A DNA stretch of 64,000 bases from Cupriavidus yeoncheonensis (GTDB lineage: Bacteria > Pseudomonadota > Gammaproteobacteria > Burkholderiales > Burkholderiaceae), in contig NZ_CAJPUY010000002.1 in assembly GCF_905397275.1 (NCBI RefSeq), forward strand, positions 412,379 through 476,378. Reading direction: 5' to 3'. Position numbers and translations under genes: made by a program. Position 1 is the first letter of the stretch, and every line of letters begins with the position of its first letter. Of this stretch, positions 39,607-48,067 are shown one piece after another. Under the pieces are notes generated by a model. It did not search any database and was not told the origin of the DNA. It saw only the letters and a list, made by a program, of their open reading frames with translations.

Positions 39607-40049
39607 AGACTCTACACACACTGGTTCTGGCCGCCCTGCTGGCCGCGCTGGCCGGCTGCAATACGGCGCCGCCCGCGCCGCAGGTCACGCCGCTCAATGC
39701 CACCATCAAGCTCGGCCGCGTCACCGAGAAGACCTTCCTGACCCGCATCGACGTTGCCGACGGCGCGGGCTACGGAAACTATGGCGGCGTTGGCGTGGGT
39801 GCCGTGGGAGGCAGCGGCGGGGGCGGAGGCGGCGTGGGTGTCGGCTTCTCGTTCGACCTCTCGCGCCTGTTCAACCGGCCGCCGCAGCAGCAGATCGACC
39901 TGTTCCAGTACAAGGTGCGCACCACCGACGGCACCATCGCCTCGGTCAATGCCCCGGCCGCGCCGGGGCTGGAGCCAGGTGCCTGCGTGCGGCTGATCTA
40001 CCCGGATGGCGGCAGCGATCCCCGCCTGGCGCCATCGAACGAGTGCTGA
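39603..40049 (+). CDS. Putative glycine-rich lipoprotein of unknown function
   Basis: A 148-residue protein with a lipoprotein signal peptide: lipobox LAGC with Cys19 (LAALLAALAGCNTAPP). After a conserved-looking LNATIKLGRVTEKTFLTRIDV there is a glycine-rich stretch (about residues 60-80, mainly G/V/S), then FSFDLSRLFNRPPQQQIDLFQYKVRTTDG and a C-terminal cysteine. I do not recognise the family. It is translationally coupled to the MarR gene and ends at a strong hairpin. Localisation to the outer membrane is likely, since Asn and not Asp follows the lipid-bearing Cys. Confidence 0.75.
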   Translation: MKTLHTLVLAALLAALAGCNTAPPAPQVTPLNATIKLGRVTEKTFLTRIDVADGAGYGNYGGVGVGAVGGSGGGGGGVGVGFSFDLSRLFNRPPQQQIDLFQYKVRTTDGTIASVNAPAAPGLEPGACVRLIYPDGGSDPRLAPSNEC

Positions 40050-40063
40050 ACGGCGTGTGTCAT

Positions 40064-40097
40064 GCAAAGCGGCCTCCCGAGTGGGAGGCCGCTTTGC
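40064..40097. terminator. Hairpin terminator between convergent lipoprotein gene and fadD
   Basis: A perfect 15-bp stem (arms 40064-40078 and 40083-40097) with loop GAGT. Arms begin and end with GCAAAG / CTTTGC, but the T-run is short. Its position between convergent stops supports a shared terminator. Confidence 0.75.
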
Positions 40098-40116
40098 CTT
40101 GCACCGCCGGTCTGGA

Positions 40117-41799
40117 TCAGGCCGCCTGGCGGGTATCGCGCAGTTCGCGCCGCAGGATCTTGCCCACGTTGGTCTTCGGCAGTTCGGTGCGGAATTCCAC
40201 GTACTTGGGCCGCTTGTAGCCGGTCAGCCGTTCCTTGCAGAACTCGATCACATCGGCCTCGGTGAGCGCCGGATCCTTCTTCACCACGTAGAGCTTCACC
40301 ACCTCGCCCGAATGCGTGTCGGGCACGCCCACGGCCGCGACTTCCAGCACGCCTGGGCATTCCGCCGCCACGCCTTCGATCTCGTTCGGATAGACATTGA
40401 AGCCCGACACCAGGATCATGTCCTTCTTGCGGTCGACGATCTTGGTATAGCCGCGCTCGTCCATCACGCCGATATCGCCGGTCTTGAAGAAGCCGTCGGG
40501 CGTCATGACCTTGGCGGTCTCGTCCGGACGGTTCCAGTAGCCGGCCATCACCTGCGGGCCGCGGATGCAGATTTCGCCGGGCTGGCCGAGCGGCACGTCG
40601 CGGCCGTCATCGTCGCGGATGGCGATATCGGTCGACGGCAGCGGCAGGCCGATGGTGCCGGAGAACACCGTGCTGTCGGTCGGGTTGCAGGTGGCCGACG
40701 GCGAGGTCTCGGACAGGCCATAGCCTTCGATGATCGGGCAGCCGGTCTTGGCCAGCCACTGCTTGGCCACCGCTTCCTGCACCGCCATGCCGCCGCCGTT
40801 GGCCACGCGCAGGCCCGAGAAATCGACCTTGCTGATTTCAGGGTTGTTGATCAGCGCGTTGTACAGCGTGTTGACCGCCGGGAACATGTGGAACTTGTAC
40901 TTCTGCAGTTCCTTGATGAAACCCGGGATGTCGCGCGGGTTCGGGATCAGCACGCTCATGCCGCCATTGCGCATGCCCAGCAGGCAGCAGACCGTCAGCG
41001 CGAAGATGTGGTACAGCGGCAGCGCGGTGATCGTGACCACCTGCTCGACCGGCGTGCCCTTGTTCAACGCCGGCTGCATCCATGCTTCGGACTGCAGCAC
41101 GTTGGCCACGACGTTCCGGTGCAGCAGCTCCGCCCCTTTGGAAACGCCGGTGGTGCCCCCGGTGTACTGCAGGAACGCGATGTCGTCGGGGCCGGTCGTG
41201 GCCGGCTGCAGCGTGAGCTTGCGTCCTTCGGCCAGCACGGCGTTGAAGCGCACGCAGTTCGGCAGCTCCCACTCCGGCACCATCTTCTTGACGTTGCGCA
41301 CCACGAAATTGACGATCGCGCCCTTGAGGCCGCCCAGCAAATCGCCCATGCTCGCGACCACCACGTGCTTCACCGGCGTGCGCGCGAGCACCTGCTGCAG
41401 CGTGGTGGCAAAGTTTTCGAGGATGACGATGGCCTCGGCGCCGCTGTCCTTGAGCTGGTGCTCCAGTTCGCGCGGGGTGTAGAGCGGGTTGACGTTGACC
41501 ACGACGAACCCGGCGCGCAGCACCGCGGCCAGCACCACCGGATACTGCAGCACGTTCGGCATCATGATCGCCACGCGCGCGCCCGGACGCAGGCCGCGCG
41601 ACTGCAGCCACGCGGCGAAGTGCGTGGACATCTGGTCCAGCTCGCCGTAGGTGATGGCCTTGTCCATGCAGACGAAGGCACGGCGATCGGCATAGGTGCG
41701 GAAGGAATGCTCGAGCAGCTGCGCAAGCGAGGGAAACTGGCTGGCATCGATCTCGGCGGGTACGCCGGCCGGGTAGTGTTTCAGCCAAAACCTGTCCAT
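40117..41799 (-). CDS. fadD: Long-chain-fatty-acid--CoA ligase
   Basis: Activates fatty acids to acyl-CoA in two steps through an acyl-AMP, feeding beta-oxidation. The 560-residue adenylate-forming enzyme has the AMP motif YTGGTTGVSKGA near residue 213, PLYHIFALTVCCLL, EGYGLSETSPSATCNP and TGDIGVMDERGYTKIVDRKKDMILVSGFNVYPNEIE. The catalytic Lys region is GYKRPKYVEFRTELPKTNVGKILRREL. Length and motifs match proteobacterial FadD. It is transcribed toward the lipoprotein gene and is 168 bases from the tetR stop on the same strand; it probably has its own promoter. Confidence 0.93.
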   Translation of the reverse strand: MDRFWLKHYPAGVPAEIDASQFPSLAQLLEHSFRTYADRRAFVCMDKAITYGELDQMSTHFAAWLQSRGLRPGARVAIMMPNVLQYPVVLAAVLRAGFVVVNVNPLYTPRELEHQLKDSGAEAIVILENFATTLQQVLARTPVKHVVVASMGDLLGGLKGAIVNFVVRNVKKMVPEWELPNCVRFNAVLAEGRKLTLQPATTGPDDIAFLQYTGGTTGVSKGAELLHRNVVANVLQSEAWMQPALNKGTPVEQVVTITALPLYHIFALTVCCLLGMRNGGMSVLIPNPRDIPGFIKELQKYKFHMFPAVNTLYNALINNPEISKVDFSGLRVANGGGMAVQEAVAKQWLAKTGCPIIEGYGLSETSPSATCNPTDSTVFSGTIGLPLPSTDIAIRDDDGRDVPLGQPGEICIRGPQVMAGYWNRPDETAKVMTPDGFFKTGDIGVMDERGYTKIVDRKKDMILVSGFNVYPNEIEGVAAECPGVLEVAAVGVPDTHSGEVVKLYVVKKDPALTEADVIEFCKERLTGYKRPKYVEFRTELPKTNVGKILRRELRDTRQAA

Positions 41800-41967
41800 G
41801 ACACCGTCTCCTGATTTCTGAATGGTCGTTCGATTTTTCGGGAATGCTAAACGGCTACCCGCGTGAAAACAACACGTTAGACGAAGTCCTCAGGGATCGG
41901 ACTGGCCTGAGGCGGATTATGCGCCACTGCTGCTAGCACCAGCCACGGGATAACCCTGAAACCGTGC

Positions 41968-42603
41968 TCAGGCAGGCAGGACCAGTTTCATCATGTTGGA
42001 GGCCAGTTCCCTGGCCAGCGCGTCAGGATCCATGCGGCCAGGCTGGTGCCAGGTGTACATGAAGCCGATCACACCGCCGATCGAATGGGCCGTGACGCGC
42101 GCATCGCCGAATGCGAACACACCATCGCGCTTGCCTTCTTCGAGCAGGGCATAGAGGTCCCGATAGAATTCGCGCGCCATGCTGTCGAGCCAGGCAACCG
42201 TCTCGGGCTTGAGGTACTGGTTATCGCGGAAACTCAGCGTGGCGGCGACATGGCACGACACGCAGCGCCGCGCCATTTCGAGCAGGCAGGCATTGAGCCG
42301 TTCGCGGACCGGCAGCGACGGGTCGGCCGTCTCGCGGATCACGGGCAGGCAGGTCTGTGCCGATTCGCGGCAGAGGATGTCGAAGATCTCGTACTTGTCC
42401 GTGAAGTAGTAGTAGACCGCCGGCTTGGTCACGCCCAGCGAGCGGCACAGGTCGTTCATGGTCATGCCGGGATAGCCCTTGGTGTAGAAGAGCTGCGCCG
42501 CCGCGTCCAGGATCTGGCGGCGGCGGGCTTCCTGGCGCTCGGCGATACGCGGGCGGGCCGGCGCTTCTTCGGCCGCCGCTTCAGGTTTCGGTGCAATCGA
42601 CAT
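41968..42603 (-). CDS. TetR/AcrR-family transcriptional regulator
   Basis: A 211-residue regulator. The helix-turn-helix lies at about residues 26-72 (ILDAAAQLFYTKGYPGMTMNDLCRSLGVTKPAVYYYFTDKYEIFD), followed by an all-helical ligand domain with three Cys near the middle (a CVSCH motif). A 22-residue Ala/Pro-rich N-terminal tail precedes the DNA-binding domain. It is divergent from the acyl-CoA ligase/carboxylase operon, with a two-site palindromic operator between them. It is likely the local repressor, responding to an acyl-CoA or similar ligand; this is inference from position. Confidence 0.9.
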   Translation of the reverse strand: MSIAPKPEAAAEEAPARPRIAERQEARRRQILDAAAQLFYTKGYPGMTMNDLCRSLGVTKPAVYYYFTDKYEIFDILCRESAQTCLPVIRETADPSLPVRERLNACLLEMARRCVSCHVAATLSFRDNQYLKPETVAWLDSMAREFYRDLYALLEEGKRDGVFAFGDARVTAHSIGGVIGFMYTWHQPGRMDPDALARELASNMMKLVLPA

Positions 42604-42734
42604 GTCTCAATTCTCGCATGCCGCCACGGCCGCGCCATCCCTCCAAACCCAGGGGCGGGCGCCCGGCCGTCGGGACGTAATGGCCGCTCACGGGATTCGG
42701 CCGATTGACGCCTGAGCGCGACCGGCCTAGGATC

Positions 42735-42768
42735 ATACCCATCGGTATATAAATATACCAAGTGGTAA
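42735..42768. promoter_or_regulatory. Two-site palindromic operator, probably for the divergent TetR protein
   Basis: Site 1 is ATACC-CATC-GGTAT (42735-42748). Site 2 is ATACC-AAGT-GGTAA (42755-42768). Centres are 20 bases apart, about two helical turns. The inner half-sites also form a palindrome, GGTATAT-AA-ATATACC (42744-42759), which includes a TATAAA that could serve as -10. It lies 130 bases from the tetR start and about 70 from the ligase start, and is the most AT-rich patch in the gap. Confidence 0.6.
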
Positions 42769-42836
42769 ACGCGATGGTGCGCCGAGGGTGCGCCTGAGCA
42801 CCGCTGCCGACACATCCTGCGAGGAGACACCCGCTG

Positions 42837-44633
42837 ATGGACCCGACTGCAACGCCGACTCCGGCGGCCACCACCGCCACCATCGCCGCCACCGGCGCGC
42901 CACGGCAAGAAGCCGAGTATCTCGATGACCTGCGCCGCCGCTGGCACGCCGCCTGGCCCGCCGGTGCGCCGCGCGAACCGCAGTATCCGCTGGGCCGGAT
43001 GCCACTGTCGGAGATGCTGCGCCACTGGGCACGCGAGCGGCCGCAACAGCCCGCCGTCCACTTCTATGGCCACGTCACCAGCTATGCCGAGCTCGACGCG
43101 CAGAGCGACCGCTGCGCCGCGCTGCTCGCGGCGCAAGGCATTGGCCCGGGCGATCGCGTCGCGGTGCTGCTGCCCAATTGCCCGCAGTTCCATGTGGTGT
43201 TCTTCGGCATCCTGAAGCTTGGTGCGATCTACGTGCCCGTGAGCCCGCTATCGCAGCGCGCCGAGTTGCTGCACGCGCTGCGCGACAGCACGCCGTGCGC
43301 GTTGGTGGCGCTGGACCAGTTGCTGCCACTGGTGGCCGACGCACGCGCCGAACTCGGCGCGGCCGATCCCCTGCGCATCCTCTTCGTTGCCAGCTACGCC
43401 GATGTGGCGCCCAACCAGCCCACGCTGCCGCTGCCGCCCATGGTGCAGGCCCCGCGCCTCGTCCCGGAGCCGGAGGACAGCGCGATCGACCTGCTGGCGG
43501 CAATGGCCGCCTGCACCGCACCGGCGCCGCGGGCCATCCCCGACCTCGACGCGCCGGCCGCGCTCAACTACACCGGCGGCACCACGGGCCTGCCCAAGGG
43601 CTGCATCCACACACAGGGCGACATGGTCGACATGGCCGCCGCGTTCAGCGCCGTGGCACTGCCCATGACCGGCGACTCCGTCATGCTCGGCTTCTTCCCC
43701 GAGTTCTGGATCGCGGGCGAGAACCTGTGCCTGATCTTCCCGGTCTTCTTCGGCGTCCCGCTGGTACTGCTGGCGCGCTGGGACGCGCAGACCTTCATGG
43801 CCGCGGTGCAGCACTACCGGGTCACCAATGCGTCGATGCTCGTCGACAGCGCGGTCGAGGTGATGGACCACCCGCGCGTCGGCGACTATGACCTGCGCTC
43901 GCTGCGCCATGTCGGCGTGTCGTCCTTCGTCAAGAAGCTGAATCTCGACTACCGCGGCCGCTGGCACGCGCTGACCGGTTCCACCATCGCGGAAACCGCG
44001 TGGGGCATGACCGAGACGCAGACCTGCAACACCTTCACCTACGGCATGCAGGACCACGACATGGACCTGCGCGCGCAGCCCGTGTTCGTCGGCCTGCCGG
44101 TGCCGGGCACCGAGTTCAAGGTGTGCGACTTCGCCACCGGCGAACTGCTGCCGCCGGGCACCGAGGGCGAGCTGTGCGTACGCACGCCCACGCTGCTCAA
44201 GGGCTACTGGAACAAGCCCGATGCCACGCGCGAATCGCTGCGCGACGGCTGGTTCCATACCGGCGACATCGGCGTGATCGACATCGACGGCTACCTGCAC
44301 TACCTGGGCCGGCGCAAGGAAATGCTCAAGGTCAACGGCATGAGCGTGTTCCCGGCCGAGATCGAAACCATGCTCGGCCAGCATCCGGCCATCCTGGGGT
44401 CGGCCGTGGTCGGCCGCCCCGACGAAGACCGCGGCCAGGTCCCGGTGGCCTTCGTCATGCTCAAGCCCGAGGCCGTCGGCACCATCGACGAAGCCGCGCT
44501 GACCGCATGGTGCCGCGGCAGCATGGCAATCTACAAGGTGCCCCAGCTGCGCGTCGTCGACGCGCTGCCGCTGACCGCGACCGGCAAGGTGCGCAAGCAG
44601 GACCTGATACCGCTGGCCGAAGCGCTGCGCTGA
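42837..44633 (+). CDS. AMP-dependent acyl-CoA synthetase/ligase
   Basis: Adenylate-forming enzyme predicted to activate a carboxylic acid to its CoA thioester. The 598-residue product has the AMP motif YTGGTTGLPKGC near residue 245, WGMTETQTCNTF, TGDIGVIDIDGYLHYLGRRKEMLKVNGMSVFPAEIE and the catalytic Lys motif LPLTATGKVRKQDL close to the C terminus. A 60-residue N-terminal extension is Ala/Thr-rich, then has ARERPQQPAVHFYG. It resembles CaiC-like or medium-chain ligases more than FadD; substrate is not readable. The ribosome site GAGGAGACA is clear. It is first in a likely operon with the single-chain carboxylase and a binding protein. Confidence 0.88.
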   Translation: MDPTATPTPAATTATIAATGAPRQEAEYLDDLRRRWHAAWPAGAPREPQYPLGRMPLSEMLRHWARERPQQPAVHFYGHVTSYAELDAQSDRCAALLAAQGIGPGDRVAVLLPNCPQFHVVFFGILKLGAIYVPVSPLSQRAELLHALRDSTPCALVALDQLLPLVADARAELGAADPLRILFVASYADVAPNQPTLPLPPMVQAPRLVPEPEDSAIDLLAAMAACTAPAPRAIPDLDAPAALNYTGGTTGLPKGCIHTQGDMVDMAAAFSAVALPMTGDSVMLGFFPEFWIAGENLCLIFPVFFGVPLVLLARWDAQTFMAAVQHYRVTNASMLVDSAVEVMDHPRVGDYDLRSLRHVGVSSFVKKLNLDYRGRWHALTGSTIAETAWGMTETQTCNTFTYGMQDHDMDLRAQPVFVGLPVPGTEFKVCDFATGELLPPGTEGELCVRTPTLLKGYWNKPDATRESLRDGWFHTGDIGVIDIDGYLHYLGRRKEMLKVNGMSVFPAEIETMLGQHPAILGSAVVGRPDEDRGQVPVAFVMLKPEAVGTIDEAALTAWCRGSMAIYKVPQLRVVDALPLTATGKVRKQDLIPLAEALR

Positions 44634-44707
44634 CGCCGCATCCCCCTCACCCGCTCCGGCACTGCGATGCCGGAGCGGGCGCCTGTTCCCCTCCTTTCTT
44701 GCCTGAC

Positions 44708-47700
44708 ATGAATCCGCCCAAGCTCCTGATCGCCAACCGCGGCGAAATCGCCATCCGCATCGCCCGCGCGGCGGCAGCCCAGGGCATCCCAAGCGTGGCC
44801 ATCCACAGCGAGGACGACCGCGACGCGCTGCACGTGCGCAAGGCCGACGAAGCCGTGGCGCTGCCCGGCAGCGGCCCCCGCGCTTACCTGGACATCGAAC
44901 AGGTGGTTGCGGCCGCGCGCCGCGCGAGTTGCCTGCTCGTCCATCCCGGCTATGGCTTCCTGTCCGAGAACGCCGACTTCGCGCAGGCGTGCCTCGATGC
45001 CGGGCTGACCTTCATCGGCCCGGCACCCGACGTGCTGCGCCTGTTTGGCGACAAGGCGCGCGCCCGCGCGCTGGCCCGCGAGCATGGTGTGCCCGTGGTG
45101 CCGGGCACGACCGGTCCCACCACGCTGGCCGCCGCCCATGCGTTCTTTGCCGACCTGCCGCGCGGCGCCGGCATGATGATCAAGGCGCTGGCCGGCGGTG
45201 GCGGCCGCGGCATGCGCGCCGTGCATGACGCGGCGCAGATCGACGAAGCGTGGACGCGCTGCGCGTCGGAGGCGACGGCGGCATTCGGCAATGGTGCGGT
45301 CTATGTCGAACAGATCGTGACGGCGCCGCGCCATATCGAAATCCAGGTGGTCGCGGACGCCGGCGGGCAGGTGGTCACGCTCGGCGAGCGCGAATGCAGC
45401 CTGCAGCGCCGGCACCAGAAGCTCGTGGAAGTGGCGCCGAGCCCCGCGCTCGACGATGCCACACGTGCGCGCCTGGCAGAGGCCGCCACCACGCTTGCAC
45501 GCGCGGCCGCCTACCGCGGCATCGGCACGTTCGAATTCCTGGTGCAGGAGCGCGACGGCCAGGCACCGGCGTTCTGGTTCATGGAAGCCAATCCGCGCCT
45601 GCAGGTCGAACACACCGTGACCGAAATGGTCACCGGCGTGGATCTCGTGCAAACCCAGCTTGCCATCGCCATGGGCGCGGACCTGGCGCAACTGGGTCTG
45701 GAACGCGTACCGGCACCGCGCGGCGTGGCTGTGCAGCTTCGCATCAATGCCGAGCATCTCGACGGACAGGGCCAGCTGCGCCCCGCTGCCGGCACGCTCA
45801 CCGCGTTCGAGGCCCCGAGCGGGCCGGGCGTGCGAGTCGACAGCGCGGGCTTCGCGGGCATGGCGGCGAACCCACGCTTCGATTCGCTGCTGGCCAAGCT
45901 GATCGTGCATGAGCCCGGCGGCCACTACGGCCGCGCGCTCGCACTTGCGTACCGCGCCCTGTGCGAATTCCGCATCGAGGGCATCGACACCAACCGGCGA
46001 CTGCTGCAGGACCTGCTGCGGCAGGACGCCGTCCAGCGCAACGCCGTGCATACGCAGTACCTCGACCAGGCCCTGCCCGCGCTCGCCGCGGCTGGCGGCG
46101 ACCACCCCGCGCTGCATGCGACCGGCGCCGCAGCCGTGGAACAGGACATCGACGCCGAAGACGACCTGCCCGCCGATGCCCTGGCCGTGCAGGCGCCGAT
46201 GGACGGCGCCCTGGCCGCGCTCCATGTGCGGCCCGGCGACATCGTTCGCCGCGGCCAGCCGCTCGCGATCATCGAGGCCATGAAGATGGAGCACCCGGTC
46301 GAGGCGCCTGCCGCGGGCACGGTGCTGGCCGTGCGTGCGCAAGCCGGCGCGACCGTGCGGGCAGGTGCCGCGCTGGTGCTGATTGAAGCCAGCGACGACG
46401 CCGGCCACACCGAGCAGGTCCGCACCGCCGCCGACCCCGACCATATCCGCGCCGATCTGCGCGATGCGCTTGAGCGCCACGCGCTCGGCCAGGACGCCGC
46501 CCGCGAGGCGGCCGTGGCCAAACGCCATGCACAGGGCGGCCGCACCGCGCGCGAGAACATTGCGCAGTTGTGCGACGCGGACTCCTTCATCGAATACGGC
46601 GCACTGGCGATGGCCGCGCAGCGTCAGCGCCGTACGGAAGACGACCTGATCCGCTCGACGCCGGCCGACGGCATCGTGACGGGCATCGGCACCGTGAACG
46701 CGGCGCAACTCCCCGGCGCCGATGCGCGCTGCATGGTGCTCGCCTACGACTACACGGTGCTCGCCGGCACGCAGGGCTACTACGGCCACAAGAAGCTGGA
46801 CCGCATGCTCGCGCTGGCGCGGCAGTGGCAACTGCCCGTGGTGCTGTTCGCCGAGGGCGGCGGCGGCCGCCCCGGCGACACTGACATGCCGGTGGTGGCC
46901 GGACTCGACTGCAGCTCGTTCATCCAGTTCGCGCGGCTGTCCGGCCAGGTGCCACTGGTGGGCATCGTGCACGGGCGTTGCTTTGCGGGGAATGCCGCGC
47001 TGCTGGGCTGTGCCGACGTGATCATCGCCACGCGCGGCGCCACCATCGGCATGGGCGGCCCGGCCATGATCGAGGGCGGCGGGCTGGGCGTGTATGCGCC
47101 CGAGGAAGTCGGACCCGTCGGCGTGCAGGCGCCCAATGGCGTGATCGATGTCGTGGTGGACGATGAGCAAGCCGCTGTCGATGCCGCGCGCCGCTACCTG
47201 TCCTACTTCCAGGGCGACGCGCCCGACTGGCAGGCGGAAGACCCGCGGCATCTGCGCCACGCGATTCCCGAGAACCGTCTGCGCAGCTACGACATGCGCG
47301 CGGTCATCCATACGCTGGCCGACTCCGGCTCGGTGCTCGAACTGCGCGCCGCCTTCGGCACCGGCATCCTTACCGCGCTGATCCGCATCGAGGGCCGCGC
47401 GTTCGGCTGCATCGCCAACAACCCGCGCCACCTCGGCGGCGCCATCGACAGCGCCGCCGCGGACAAGGCCGCGCGCTTCATGCAGCTATGCGACGCGCAT
47501 GGCCTGCCGATCCTGTCACTGTGCGACACGCCGGGCTTCATGGTCGGCCCGCAGGCCGAGAAGAGCGCCACGGTTCGCCACGTCTCGCGCCTGTTCGTCG
47601 TGGCCGGCGCGCTGCGCGTGCCGTTCTTCACGGTCGTGCTGCGCAAGGGCTACGGGCTCGGCGCGCAGGCCATGGCCGGCGGCAGCTTTGCCGCGCCGTT

Positions 47701-48007
47701 CTTTACCGCGGCGTGGCCCAGCGGCGAATTCGGCGCCATGGGCCTGGAAGGCTCGATCCGGCTCGGCTTCCGCAAGGAACTCGAAGCCGTGGCCGACCCC
47801 GACGAGCGCGAGGCGCTGTTCGCGCGCATGGTCGACGCCGCCTACCAGCGCGGCCGCGCGCTGAACATGGCCAGCCACCTGGAAATCGACGCCGTGATCG
47901 ACCCGGCCGACACGCGCCGCTGGCTGCTGCGCGGGCTGGCCTCGGTGCCGCCCGGAAGCCTTGGCCGGCGCACGGGCGAAGACCGCCGCTTCATCGACAC
48001 CTGGTAG
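44708..48007 (+). CDS. Single-chain biotin-dependent acyl-CoA carboxylase (BC-BCCP-CT fusion)
   Basis: One 1099-residue polypeptide carries all parts of a biotin carboxylase. The biotin carboxylase domain (about 1-450) has LLIANRGEIAIRIARAA, the ATP-grasp glycine loop KALAGGGGRGMRAV near 158 and MEANPRLQVEHTVTEM near 292. The biotin carrier (about 490-560) has EAMKMEHP with biotinyl Lys526. The carboxyltransferase (about 580-1095) has AYDYTVLAGTQGYYGHKKLDRML, GMGGPAMIEGGGLGVY, CDTPGFMVGPQAEKSATVRH and GYGLGAQAMAGGSF. The layout matches single-chain long-chain acyl-CoA carboxylases, not the usual two-subunit propionyl- or methylcrotonyl-CoA enzymes. The start MNPPKLLIANRG at 44708 is 74 bases after the ligase. 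The frame is open far upstream only as a shadow. Confidence 0.93.
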   Translation: MNPPKLLIANRGEIAIRIARAAAAQGIPSVAIHSEDDRDALHVRKADEAVALPGSGPRAYLDIEQVVAAARRASCLLVHPGYGFLSENADFAQACLDAGLTFIGPAPDVLRLFGDKARARALAREHGVPVVPGTTGPTTLAAAHAFFADLPRGAGMMIKALAGGGGRGMRAVHDAAQIDEAWTRCASEATAAFGNGAVYVEQIVTAPRHIEIQVVADAGGQVVTLGERECSLQRRHQKLVEVAPSPALDDATRARLAEAATTLARAAAYRGIGTFEFLVQERDGQAPAFWFMEANPRLQVEHTVTEMVTGVDLVQTQLAIAMGADLAQLGLERVPAPRGVAVQLRINAEHLDGQGQLRPAAGTLTAFEAPSGPGVRVDSAGFAGMAANPRFDSLLAKLIVHEPGGHYGRALALAYRALCEFRIEGIDTNRRLLQDLLRQDAVQRNAVHTQYLDQALPALAAAGGDHPALHATGAAAVEQDIDAEDDLPADALAVQAPMDGALAALHVRPGDIVRRGQPLAIIEAMKMEHPVEAPAAGTVLAVRAQAGATVRAGAALVLIEASDDAGHTEQVRTAADPDHIRADLRDALERHALGQDAAREAAVAKRHAQGGRTARENIAQLCDADSFIEYGALAMAAQRQRRTEDDLIRSTPADGIVTGIGTVNAAQLPGADARCMVLAYDYTVLAGTQGYYGHKKLDRMLALARQWQLPVVLFAEGGGGRPGDTDMPVVAGLDCSSFIQFARLSGQVPLVGIVHGRCFAGNAALLGCADVIIATRGATIGMGGPAMIEGGGLGVYAPEEVGPVGVQAPNGVIDVVVDDEQAAVDAARRYLSYFQGDAPDWQAEDPRHLRHAIPENRLRSYDMRAVIHTLADSGSVLELRAAFGTGILTALIRIEGRAFGCIANNPRHLGGAIDSAAADKAARFMQLCDAHGLPILSLCDTPGFMVGPQAEKSATVRHVSRLFVVAGALRVPFFTVVLRKGYGLGAQAMAGGSFAAPFFTAAWPSGEFGAMGLEGSIRLGFRKELEAVADPDEREALFARMVDAAYQRGRALNMASHLEIDAVIDPADTRRWLLRGLASVPPGSLGRRTGEDRRFIDTW

Positions 48008-48067
48008 CGGAGCATCAAACAGGACAACGCCGCCCGGATTCTTCATCGACACAGGAGGAGACACCTG

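Noticed and set aside
44000..44707. In-frame N-terminal extension of the carboxylase
   Set aside because: The open frame continues upstream, but it is out of frame with the ligase and the conserved LLIANRGEIA must be near the N terminus.
44531..47431. 966-codon minus-strand frame opposite the carboxylase
   Set aside because: Shadow of a highly GC-biased gene; no ribosome site or recognisable domain.
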